DNA of 5,567 bases from Streptomyces speibonae. GTDB taxonomy: Bacteria > Actinomycetota > Actinomycetes > Streptomycetales > Streptomycetaceae. The stretch lies in NCBI GenBank assembly GCA_000715605.1, contig KL568571.1, positions 40,465 through 46,031 on the forward strand, given 5' to 3'. Made by a program: the position numbers and the translations under genes. Below the pieces are notes generated by a model. It was not told the DNA's origin and searched no databases. It saw nothing but the letters and a program-made list of their open reading frames with translations. Of the stretch, positions 1-5,564 are shown in pieces. The first letter of the stretch is position 1, and the number at the start of each line of letters is the position of its first letter.

Positions 1-214
1 TCGTGCGGGCCCGCGCGCCCCTGGAGTCGCGGTTGGGCACGGTGTCGTGCGCGGTCAGCTCGCGCATCAGCGTGGTCGCCTCGGCCGTCTCGCGCTGCGG
101 GACCGCCGGTCCCGACAGGACCGAGAGATGGCGGTCGAGGCGCGAACTGGTCGCGCTGCTCCCGCAGGTGATCGCAGGGACCCTGGCCCTGCTGCGCACT
201 GTTATCTGTTCCAT
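1..214 (-). CDS. N-terminal fragment of an unidentified protein, cut by the window edge
   Basis: An open frame begins at ATG 214 and runs without a stop off the left edge, giving 71 codons starting MEQITVRSRARVPAITCGSS. A purine-rich GGGGAG lies four bases before the ATG, a little close but usable. From about codon 8 onward nearly every third codon position is G or C, which supports real coding in a high-GC actinomycete. The first few codons (ATA, ACA) are atypical, so GTG at codon 6 or ATG at codon 50 (position 67) are possible alternative starts. The visible part is rich in Arg, Ser, Thr and Ala, contains the stretch PQRETAEATTLMRELTAHD, and has no transmembrane segment or catalytic motif that I can name. 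It looks like a flexible N-terminal extension ahead of a domain lying outside the window. It has its own probable promoter, so it is probably not part of the sigma/anti-sigma operon. I do not recognise the family. Confidence 0.55.
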   Translation of the reverse strand, partial: MEQITVRSRARVPAITCGSSATSSRLDRHLSVLSGPAVPQRETAEATTLMRELTAHDTVPNRDSRGARART

Positions 215-225
215 GTCACTCCCCA

Positions 226-277
226 CCCGTACGAGTCCACCCGGCCCGGGCAGAGTAACCCTATCGCCCCGTACGGG
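226..277. repeat. Pair of CCCGTAC palindromic sites flanking a putative -10 element
   Basis: CCCGTACGGG at 268-277 is a perfect 10-bp palindrome. CCCGTACGAG at 226-235 matches it at nine of ten positions. Their centres are 42 bp apart, about four helical turns, so a dimeric regulator bound to both would lie on the same face of the DNA. The first copy sits in the spacer upstream of the TAGGGT -10 and the second in the leader just before the ribosome binding site. A further inverted pair, ACGAGT (231-236) and ACTCGT (279-284), overlaps them. The arrangement suits an operator for the leftmost gene, but no regulator is visible here. Confidence 0.3.
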
Positions 278-286
278 CACTCGTGT
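251..286 (-). promoter_or_regulatory. Possible promoter of the leftmost minus-strand gene
   Basis: On the minus strand the hexamer TAGGGT (positions 263 to 258) fits the Streptomyces vegetative -10 pattern TAGRRT exactly. About 17-18 bp upstream the sequence is TACACG/ACACGA (around 281-286), a poor match to TTGACN, so a strong housekeeping promoter is not supported and an activator may be needed. Transcription would begin near 251-252, leaving a leader of about 37 nt before ATG 214. This is motif reading only. Confidence 0.35.
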
Positions 287-303
287 ATCGAGGTCACAGG
301 ATT

Positions 304-322
304 CACCTTCCCCATAAGGGTG
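304..322 (-). terminator. Weak hairpin just after the anti-sigma gene
   Basis: Read on the minus strand, CACCCTTATGGGGAAGGTG can fold with CACC..TT pairing to AAGGTG, one bulged C and a six-base loop. It starts about 18 bases after the anti-sigma stop codon, where a terminator for the two-gene operon would be expected. The stem is short and no U-run follows, so a functional terminator is uncertain. Confidence 0.25.
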
Positions 323-340
323 TTGACGAACCGGCGATGG

Positions 341-1156
341 TTACTCTCCGAATCCGACCGTTTTCAGGGCGAGTTGGACGATGGGTTGGCCGGTCGGCTG
401 CGGCGAGCCGCCGTCGGGCTCGACGGTCACGGCGAGTGACGTCGCCGCGGGGTCCAGACCGGAGGCGACCAGCGGCGTGTCGCCCTCGAAGAGGCCCAGG
501 GAACGCGGTTGCTCCCCCGGGCCCATCAGCCAGAGCTGACGCACACGTCCGTTCGGAGGGTCGCCGTATCCGCCGAGCGTGACGACCGCCTTGCGGGTCG
601 ACGCGGACGCGATCACTCCGATCGTGCGGCCGTCCCCGTCCTGCCCGCTGCCCGCCCGCGCGTCGGGGGCGGCCAGGACGTGGGCGATCTCACGTGCCCG
701 GTCGCGTTCGGCGGCGAGCCGGTCCTGGGTGCGGTCCGCCTGGACGGCGAACAGGGCGGCGACGACGAGGGCCGCGGCGGCGGTGGCCGTGGCGAACGGT
801 ACGAACAGCGGTGCCCGGCGCCGCTCACGGGCGGGCGGGGGCGCGGCGCCCCAGACGTGCGGCGGCAGTTGCGGCGCACGCGCGCGCGCCGATTCCCGGG
901 GTGCGGGCTCCTGGGCGGTGGTCCGGACCGCGGCCAGCACCCGGTCCCGCATCGCGGGCGGCGCCGGCGCGGCCGTGGACCAGGCGAGACGGACGGCGTC
1001 CTCGGCGAGGTCGCGCACCTCCGCGGCGCAGCGGGCGCAGGAGGCCAGATGCTTCTCGAAGCGGACCCGCTCGGCGGGCTCCAGCGCGTCCAGGGCGTAC
1101 GGGGCGGCCAGCGAGTGCGGGTCGCCGCGGGAGAGCAGTCGGCCGAACAGGCTCAT
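341..1156 (-). CDS. rskA: RskA-type zinc anti-sigma factor, single-pass membrane protein (271 aa)
   Basis: This gene probably encodes the membrane anti-sigma factor that holds the adjacent ECF sigma factor inactive. Residues 14-50 form the zinc anti-sigma domain: His14, then His36-x3-Cys40-x2-Cys43, the usual ZAS ligand set. Residues 60-115 are a Pro/Ala/Arg-rich linker. One hydrophobic helix at about 116-138 follows RERRR, so the N-terminus should be cytoplasmic and residues 140-271 extracellular. The outer part matches the RskA C-terminal domain (Pfam PF10099 as I recall it), with RQLWLMGPGEQPRSLG near 206-221 and LAVTVEPDGGSPQPTGQPIV near 241-260. In this family, cleavage of the outer part followed by intramembrane proteolysis releases the sigma factor. 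The start ATG 1156 overlaps the sigma stop as ATGA and is preceded by GGGAGG, so the two are translationally coupled. The stop is TAA. The symbol is by family resemblance. Confidence 0.9.
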   Translation of the reverse strand: MSLFGRLLSRGDPHSLAAPYALDALEPAERVRFEKHLASCARCAAEVRDLAEDAVRLAWSTAAPAPPAMRDRVLAAVRTTAQEPAPRESARARAPQLPPHVWGAAPPPARERRRAPLFVPFATATAAAALVVAALFAVQADRTQDRLAAERDRAREIAHVLAAPDARAGSGQDGDGRTIGVIASASTRKAVVTLGGYGDPPNGRVRQLWLMGPGEQPRSLGLFEGDTPLVASGLDPAATSLAVTVEPDGGSPQPTGQPIVQLALKTVGFGE

Positions 1157-1746
1157 GCGGCACCTCCCAGGCACTCGCGCAGGCGGGTCAGTCCGTCGCG
1201 CATCCGGGTCTTGACGGTGCCCAGCGGCAGTGAGAGCCGCTCGGCCACCTCCCGGTAGGTGTAGCCGTCGTAGTAGGCGAGGGTGACCGACTGGCGCTGG
1301 AGCGCGGTGAGCCGGTCCAGGCAGCGGCGTACCCACTCCCGTTCGAGGCCGGCCTCGACCTCCTCGGCGACCTGGTCGAAGGCCGGACCGTGGCCGCGCC
1401 GGGCCTCGCGCTGCTCCCGCTCGCCGGCCGCGCGGGCGCTGCGCACCCGGTCGACGGCGCGGCGGTGGGCGAGGGTGAGCACCCAGGACAGGGCGCTGCC
1501 CCGGCCCGGGTCGAACCGCGCGGCGGAGCGCCAGAGTTCCAGCAGCACCTCCTGGGCCACCTCCTCGGACTGCGCGGGGTCCCGCACCACCCGCCGCACC
1601 AGCCCGTACACCGGCCCCGAGACCAGCCCGTACAGATCCTCGAACGCCTTCTGGTCACCCCCGGCCACCCGCACCAGCAGTTCGTCCGCCTCCAACGCGC
1701 GTTCCCCTCTCCCGGCCCCGCGGGGCCACCCGGTCACACGAGGCAT
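1153..1746 (-). CDS. sigK: ECF (group IV) RNA polymerase sigma factor, SigK type (up to 197 aa)
   Basis: This gene encodes an extracytoplasmic-function sigma factor that directs RNA polymerase to a small regulon. Numbered from ATG 1746, residues 34-104 are region 2, with VVRDPAQSEEVAQEVLLELW (core binding and -10 recognition) and SWVLTLAHRRAVDRVRS. Residues 138-190 are region 4, with LAYYDGYTYREVAERLSLPL followed by GTVKTRMRDGLTRLR, a typical helix-turn-helix for the -35 element. There is no region 3, as expected of the class. The RskA-type partner immediately downstream points to the SigK/ECF19 group. The start is unsettled. ATG 1746 lacks a well-spaced ribosome binding site, since the nearest GGAGG is 14 nt away. 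It also overlaps the -10 of a likely SigK-type promoter. GTG 1737 (194 aa, possibly leaderless) and TTG 1695 (180 aa, with GGGAGAGGGG eight bases upstream) are the alternatives. All three keep both domains. Confidence 0.9.
   Translation of the reverse strand: MPRVTGWPRGAGRGERALEADELLVRVAGGDQKAFEDLYGLVSGPVYGLVRRVVRDPAQSEEVAQEVLLELWRSAARFDPGRGSALSWVLTLAHRRAVDRVRSARAAGEREQREARRGHGPAFDQVAEEVEAGLEREWVRRCLDRLTALQRQSVTLAYYDGYTYREVAERLSLPLGTVKTRMRDGLTRLRECLGGAA
1704..1713 (-). promoter_or_regulatory. Candidate ribosome binding site for an internal TTG start of the sigma gene
   Basis: GGGAGAGGGG on the minus strand lies eight bases before TTG 1695, in frame with the sigma factor. It is better placed than anything ahead of ATG 1746 or GTG 1737. 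Starting there removes only 17 residues (MPRVTGWPRGAGRGERA) that lie outside region 2. It would also be included in a transcript from the putative promoter at 1745-1771. It could instead be chance in purine-rich coding sequence. Confidence 0.4.
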
Positions 1747-1771
1747 TCGCAGCGCGCGAGCCTCCGGATGG
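1745..1771 (-). promoter_or_regulatory. Putative SigK-type autoregulatory promoter of the sigma/anti-sigma operon
   Basis: On the minus strand CCATCC (1771-1766) is followed after exactly 15 bp by GCGAAT (1750-1745). As I recall, the mycobacterial SigK consensus is CCATCC for -35 and CCGAAT for -10, so this is 6/6 plus 5/6. The spacing equals that of the similar motif facing the other way. Transcription would start near 1738, downstream of ATG 1746, so that ATG could not be used from this promoter. ECF sigma factors commonly activate their own operon. Confidence 0.5.
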
Positions 1772-1874
1772 GAAGTACGGATCGCCGGGCCCGAAAACGC
1801 GGGTCGGCAGCGAGAAATGCTACGGGTGCGGCCGCCCGCCGGGAGGGGTCGGGGAACGATTCGAAGAAGTCGAC

Positions 1875-1901
1875 CAATCCGGCCCGTCGCGTGCTCCGAA
1901 T
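1875..1901 (+). promoter_or_regulatory. Putative SigK-type promoter of the DUF4331 gene
   Basis: CAATCC (1875-1880) is followed after 15 bp by CCGAAT (1896-1901). This is 5/6 at -35 and 6/6 at -10 against the SigK consensus as I recall it. The predicted start is near 1908, giving a leader of about 34 nt to ATG 1942 that includes the ribosome binding site at 1929-1933. Being directly upstream of a secreted-protein gene and divergent from a SigK-type sigma gene makes the match more credible than sequence alone would. No good housekeeping -35/-10 pair was seen on this strand in the gap. Confidence 0.55.
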
Positions 1902-1941
1902 CCCAGTGCGTCAAGGCAAGTCGGCACTGAGGACGGACGGC

Positions 1942-3474
1942 ATGACACCTAATTCCAGGACCGGTGCGGGGCGCAGGAGTCTCGCGACCCTCATCTGCGG
2001 TGCGCTGGCCGCCGGGGGGCTCGCAGCCGCCGGTGTGTCCACGCTGGAACCGGAGGCGGCCTCCGCCTCCTCCCACCGGGAGGCCCCGCTGATCTCGGGC
2101 ACCCCGCAGTTCGACAACACGGACCTGTACGCGTTCGTCAGCCCCGACAAGCCGGACACGACGACGATCATCGCGAACTGGATCCCCTTCGAGGAGCCGG
2201 CCGGCGGTCCGAACTTCTTCACGTTCGCCGAGGACGCGCAGTACGACATCCACATCGACAACAACGGTGACGCGCAGGGCGAACTGCTCTTCCGCTACAC
2301 GTTCACCACCCACACCAAGAACGACAAGACGTTCCTGTACAACACGGGCCCGGTCACCAGCCTGGACGACCAGGACCTCAACATCACGCAGACCTACGAC
2401 ATCGAGCTGCTGAAGCTGAAGGACCAGCACGCGGTGTCCCGCACGAAGATCGCGGACGACGTCCCGGTCGCGCCGTCGAACGTCGGCAAGGCGTCCATGC
2501 CGGACTACGACACGCTGCGCAAGCAGGCAGTCCACGAACTCGCGGGCGGGGCCACGACGTTCGCCGGCCAGGCCGACGACCCGTTCTTCCTGGACCTGCG
2601 GGTCTTCGACCTGCTGTACGGCGGGAACCTCTCGGAGGTCGGCAACGACACGCTCAAGGGTTACAACGTCAACTCGCTGGCGCTGCAGGTCCCCACGGAC
2701 ATGATCACGGAGTCGGCGGACCAGCCGGTCGTCGGCATCTGGTCGACCACGCAGCGCAAGAACGCCGAGGGGCACTTCGTCCAGGTGTCGCGGCTGGGCA
2801 ACCCGCTGGTGAACGAGGTCGTCAACCCGCTGAAGGACAAGGACACGTTCAACGCGTCGGGTCCGTGGGACGACGCGCAGTTCCTGAAGAACGTCACCGA
2901 GCCGGAGCTGCCGAAGCTGATCGAGGGGATCTACAAGATCCCGGCGCCCGACACGCCCCGCAACGACCTCGTCGACGTCTTCCTCAAGGGCGTCGAAGGG
3001 CTCAACCAGCCGCCGCACGTCACGCCGTCGGAGATGCTGCGCCTCAACACCTCCGTCGAGCCGGCCGCCGAGCCGAAGCGGCTGGGCGTCCTGGACGGCG
3101 ACAAGGCAGGCTTCCCCAACGGGCGCCGGCTCACGGATGACGTGGTCGACGCCGCGCTCCAGGTCGTCGAGGGTGAACTGGTCGGTGCGGAGAACGACCT
3201 GGGGGACGCGGTCGACGCCAATGACAAGGAGTTCGGCAAGGCCTTCCCGTATCTGGCGAACCCGACGGAGGGATCGCGCGGTCCGCTCGCCAAGGGCGTG
3301 GACGGCGGCAACGACGTCCGCAGCCAGCTCGGTGACGCGCTGAGCCCGGCGGGCGCGGAGGGCTCGGACGACACGGCCCTGATCGCCGCGTCCGCGGGGG
3401 CCGGCGCCGGCGGGCTGCTGCTGATCGGCGTGGCGCTGATGTGGTGGCGCCGGATGCGCCGCCGGGCGTACTGA
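1942..3474 (+). CDS. Secreted, membrane-anchored DUF4331 protein (510 aa)
   Basis: ATG 1942 follows GAGGA (1929-1933) by eight bases. Upstream in-frame extension would run antisense over the sigma gene, so I reject it. Residues 1-42 form a signal peptide: RR at 11-12, a hydrophobic stretch at 14-32 and likely cleavage after ASA (40-42). The twin arginine is in GRRSLAT, so Tat export is possible but not classic. The mature part opens with SSHREAPLI (43-51), a hallmark of DUF4331, then FDNTDLYAFVSPD (57-69), a GGPNFFTF segment (88-95), IDNNGDAQGE (105-114), which resembles a DxNxD calcium loop, and GQADDPFFLDLRVFDLL (209-225). Residues 479-502 are hydrophobic and end in RRMRRRAY, a C-terminal anchor without an LPXTG or LAXTG sortase motif. 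The mature chain has no cysteine. The bulk should lie outside the cell. The biochemical role of DUF4331 is unknown to me; the context suggests it is a main output of the SigK module. Confidence 0.9.
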   Translation: MTPNSRTGAGRRSLATLICGALAAGGLAAAGVSTLEPEAASASSHREAPLISGTPQFDNTDLYAFVSPDKPDTTTIIANWIPFEEPAGGPNFFTFAEDAQYDIHIDNNGDAQGELLFRYTFTTHTKNDKTFLYNTGPVTSLDDQDLNITQTYDIELLKLKDQHAVSRTKIADDVPVAPSNVGKASMPDYDTLRKQAVHELAGGATTFAGQADDPFFLDLRVFDLLYGGNLSEVGNDTLKGYNVNSLALQVPTDMITESADQPVVGIWSTTQRKNAEGHFVQVSRLGNPLVNEVVNPLKDKDTFNASGPWDDAQFLKNVTEPELPKLIEGIYKIPAPDTPRNDLVDVFLKGVEGLNQPPHVTPSEMLRLNTSVEPAAEPKRLGVLDGDKAGFPNGRRLTDDVVDAALQVVEGELVGAENDLGDAVDANDKEFGKAFPYLANPTEGSRGPLAKGVDGGNDVRSQLGDALSPAGAEGSDDTALIAASAGAGAGGLLLIGVALMWWRRMRRRAY

Positions 3475-3530
3475 CCCCGGTCCCCCCCTTCCCCCACCAG
3501 CAGGCGCGGCCCGTCCTCACCCGACCCCCA

Positions 3531-3547
3531 CGGCACGGGCCGTGCCG
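3531..3547 (+). repeat. Inverted repeat in the DUF4331-TPR gap
   Basis: CGGCACGG and CCGTGCCG are perfect 8-base arms around a single G. As RNA this would be a 7-bp GC-rich stem with a GGC loop. It lies in the 95-bp gap, 57 bases after the DUF4331 stop and 12 bases before the ribosome binding site (GAGGAGAGG, 3559-3567) of the next gene. There is no T-run, and the C-rich stretch between gives no other signal. It may weaken read-through, protect the upstream mRNA or bind a regulator; the sequence does not decide. Confidence 0.35.
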
Positions 3548-3569
3548 CCGAACCCTCCGAGGAGAGGCC

Positions 3570-5564
3570 ATGCCCCCGGGCACGAACGACAACGAGCAGG
3601 GTCCGGTGCCGCCCGCACCGGATGCTTCCGGCCCCGCCGGCACGCCTCCGGCACCGCTGCGCCCCGGCGGGGACGGGGAACGGACGGGGGCCGCCGCCCC
3701 GCAGCGGGCGCGTGCGGTGACACCGCGTCAGCGGCCGGGAGCCGAGGGCGAGGAGACCTCCGCACTCCGGCCACAGGACGGCCAGGACAGGGGGGACGGT
3801 CACGGGCCGGGATCCGCCGACCCGGTGACGGCGGGACGGAACCTCCCCCGGCCGGCCGACAGCCGCGAGCCCGTGGACCGGCACGGGCCGCACACGGTGC
3901 CCGGCGCACGCCGGCGCGAGGTGCCGCACCGGGTGGACACCGCTGCCCGCGCGCAGGCGGCGGACCGACCGGGGCACGGGCGCCGGGGCAGGGGCATCCG
4001 GGAAGCGGCCGGCGAAGGCGGGGCCGGCACCCCGTCACCGGAGTCCGGGAAGACCGCCGTCCGGGGCGAGGACGACCGGGAAGCGGCCGGCGAAGGCGGC
4101 GCCGGCACCCCGTCACCGGAGCCCGGGAAGACCGCCGTCCGGGGCGCGGACGCGCGAGAAGAGCCGGCCGGCGGCCGTCGGGCGAGGGCCGACGGCACAC
4201 CGCGGGCCCGCCGCCTCCCGGACCCGGCACACACGCCGCGGACCGCCGCCGGCACCGGGCACCGGCACGCGACGGACCGCCCAGGCCCCGGCGCGGACGT
4301 GGAGGGCGGCCGGGGGCGGGACCGGGTGGCCGTCCCGGAGGGGAGTGCGGACCCGGGACGGCGTGTCGCGGCGCTGCGGCGGTTCGCCGCCGCCGCGCGG
4401 CGCGGGCGCGGGCTGCACGCCGCCTCGTGCGCCGTGCTGCTGGCCGTCGCCCTGACCGCGGGAAGCATCGCGGTCGGCGGTGACCGGGACGGCGGGCGGG
4501 CCGGAACCGGCACCGGTGCCGCGGCGGTCGCGGCCGGTGCGCTCGCCGGGGGCGACCTCGACACCGGGATCCGTTCCCTTCAGGCCCATCTGCGGGACCA
4601 GCCCCGTGACTTCACCGGCTGGGCCACGCTGGGCACGGCCTACGTCGAACAGGCGCGGACCTACGGGGACCCCTCCCGCTACCCGAAGGCCGAGCGGGCG
4701 CTCGAGCGTTCCCTCGCCCTGAAGCCGGACAACGATCCGGCCCTGGCCGGCCAGGCCGCCCTCGCCGCCGCGCGGCACGACTTCACCCGGGCCCTGGACT
4801 TCGCCGACCGGGCCCTGGAGCAGAACCCCTACAGCGAGCGCGCCCTGTGCTCCCGTATCGACGCCCTGGTCGAGCTGGGCCGGTACGACGAGGCCGCCGA
4901 GGCCGCCACCACCGCCGACCGCAGGCGGCCCGGGGTGCCGGTGTTCACGCGGTACGCGTACGTGAAGGAGCTGCGGGGCGACGTACGCACCGCGCGGAAG
5001 GTGCTGCGGCGCGCCCTCGACAGCGCGGCCACGCCCGCGGACGTGGCGTATGTGGCGACCGCGCTGGGGCAGCTGGCCCGGAGCCGGGGCGACCACGAGG
5101 CGGCGCTCACGCACTACGCGCGGGCGCTCGCCGCCGACGACACGTATCTGCCCGCTCTGGAGGGCCGGGCCCGCGCCCAAGCCGCGAGCGGGGACCGCGC
5201 GGGGGCCGTCACCACGCTGGAGCGGGTCGTCGCCCGTGCCCCGCTGCCCGGCCCGCTGGTCGCCCTGGGCGAGCTGTACGAGGCGCGCGGCGCCGACGGC
5301 GACCGCGCGAAGGCGCGCGCCCAGTACGCCCTCGTCGACGCCTGGACCGCGCTGGCCCGCGCCGGCGGGGTCACCGCCGATCTCGACACCGCGCTGGCCG
5401 CGGCGGATCACGGGGACGCCGGGGAGGCGCTGCGGGCGGCCCGCGCGGAGTGGGACCGCCGGCACACGGTGCACACCGCGGACGCCCTCGCCTGGGCCCT
5501 GCACGTCAACGGCCGCGACAGGGAGGCCCTGCGGTACGCCCGCCGTGCCACCGCCACCGGCTAA
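3570..5564 (+). CDS. Membrane-anchored TPR protein with long disordered N-terminus (664 aa, possibly C-terminally shortened)
   Basis: ATG 3570 is chosen because GAGGAGAGG (3559-3567) sits just ahead of it; the open frame upstream overlaps the DUF4331 gene. Residues 1-280 are low-complexity, rich in Gly, Pro, Arg, Ala and Glu, and predicted disordered, with a near-perfect 26-residue tandem repeat at 144-195. RRVAALRRFAAAARRGRG (265-282 region) precedes one hydrophobic helix at about 283-303, so the N-terminus should be inside and the rest outside. Residues 320-664 are helical TPR units. The clearest are WATLGTAYVEQARTY (351-365) with AERALERSLALKPDN, ALDFADRALEQNPYSERAL (408-426), VELGRYDEAAEAA (434-446), RSRGDHEAALTHYARALAAD (504-523) and DALAWALHVNGRDREAL (638-654). 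TPRs act as protein-binding scaffolds. The gene follows the DUF4331 gene by 95 bp on the same strand, so cotranscription is likely. The chain stops at TAA right after a TPR helix, three bases from the window end. Confidence 0.85.
   Translation: MPPGTNDNEQGPVPPAPDASGPAGTPPAPLRPGGDGERTGAAAPQRARAVTPRQRPGAEGEETSALRPQDGQDRGDGHGPGSADPVTAGRNLPRPADSREPVDRHGPHTVPGARRREVPHRVDTAARAQAADRPGHGRRGRGIREAAGEGGAGTPSPESGKTAVRGEDDREAAGEGGAGTPSPEPGKTAVRGADAREEPAGGRRARADGTPRARRLPDPAHTPRTAAGTGHRHATDRPGPGADVEGGRGRDRVAVPEGSADPGRRVAALRRFAAAARRGRGLHAASCAVLLAVALTAGSIAVGGDRDGGRAGTGTGAAAVAAGALAGGDLDTGIRSLQAHLRDQPRDFTGWATLGTAYVEQARTYGDPSRYPKAERALERSLALKPDNDPALAGQAALAAARHDFTRALDFADRALEQNPYSERALCSRIDALVELGRYDEAAEAATTADRRRPGVPVFTRYAYVKELRGDVRTARKVLRRALDSAATPADVAYVATALGQLARSRGDHEAALTHYARALAADDTYLPALEGRARAQAASGDRAGAVTTLERVVARAPLPGPLVALGELYEARGADGDRAKARAQYALVDAWTALARAGGVTADLDTALAAADHGDAGEALRAARAEWDRRHTVHTADALAWALHVNGRDREALRYARRATATG
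3998..4153 (+). repeat. Two tandem 78-bp direct repeats inside the TPR gene
   Basis: Positions 3998-4075 and 4076-4153 are adjacent copies differing at four of 78 bases by my alignment. The unit is a multiple of three and encodes 26 residues (REAAGEGGAGTPSPE.GKTAVRG..., residues 144-169 and 170-195). Three of the four differences lie in the later half of the unit. A degenerate echo (cgagaagagccggccggc) follows the second copy. The duplication sits in the predicted disordered cytoplasmic part, where length change should be tolerated. Confidence 0.9.

Noticed and set aside
509..1258. Plus-strand open frames across the anti-sigma gene
   Set aside because: They are low-complexity Arg/Gly/Ala translations opposite a gene with clear ZAS, membrane and RskA domains.
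1815..1830. TAGCAT on the minus strand (around 1817-1822) as a housekeeping -10 for the sigma gene
   Set aside because: No TTGACN-like element lies 16-18 bp upstream, so the match is not supported.
1390..1941. An in-frame N-terminal extension of the DUF4331 protein by 184 codons
   Set aside because: It would run antisense through the sigma factor gene, its sequence is unlike any signal peptide, and ATG 1942 has a good ribosome binding site followed by a clear signal peptide.
1990..1998. A lipobox at Cys19 of the DUF4331 signal peptide
   Set aside because: The sequence TLIC has Ile rather than Gly, Ala or Ser before Cys and lies at the start of the hydrophobic stretch; signal peptidase I cleavage after ASA fits better.
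1747..3018. The long minus-strand open frame continuing upstream of the sigma factor
   Set aside because: It is the reverse-strand shadow of the DUF4331 gene, Arg/Val-rich without domains, kept open by high GC.
3542..4483. A 313-codon plus-strand frame overlapping the start of the TPR gene
   Set aside because: It is extremely Arg/Gly/Pro-rich with no domain, and it conflicts with the TPR frame, which has the ribosome binding site and continues into recognisable repeats.
4113..5504. A 463-codon minus-strand frame opposite the TPR region
   Set aside because: It is a Gly/Arg/Val-rich shadow of the TPR-coding strand with no recognisable motif.
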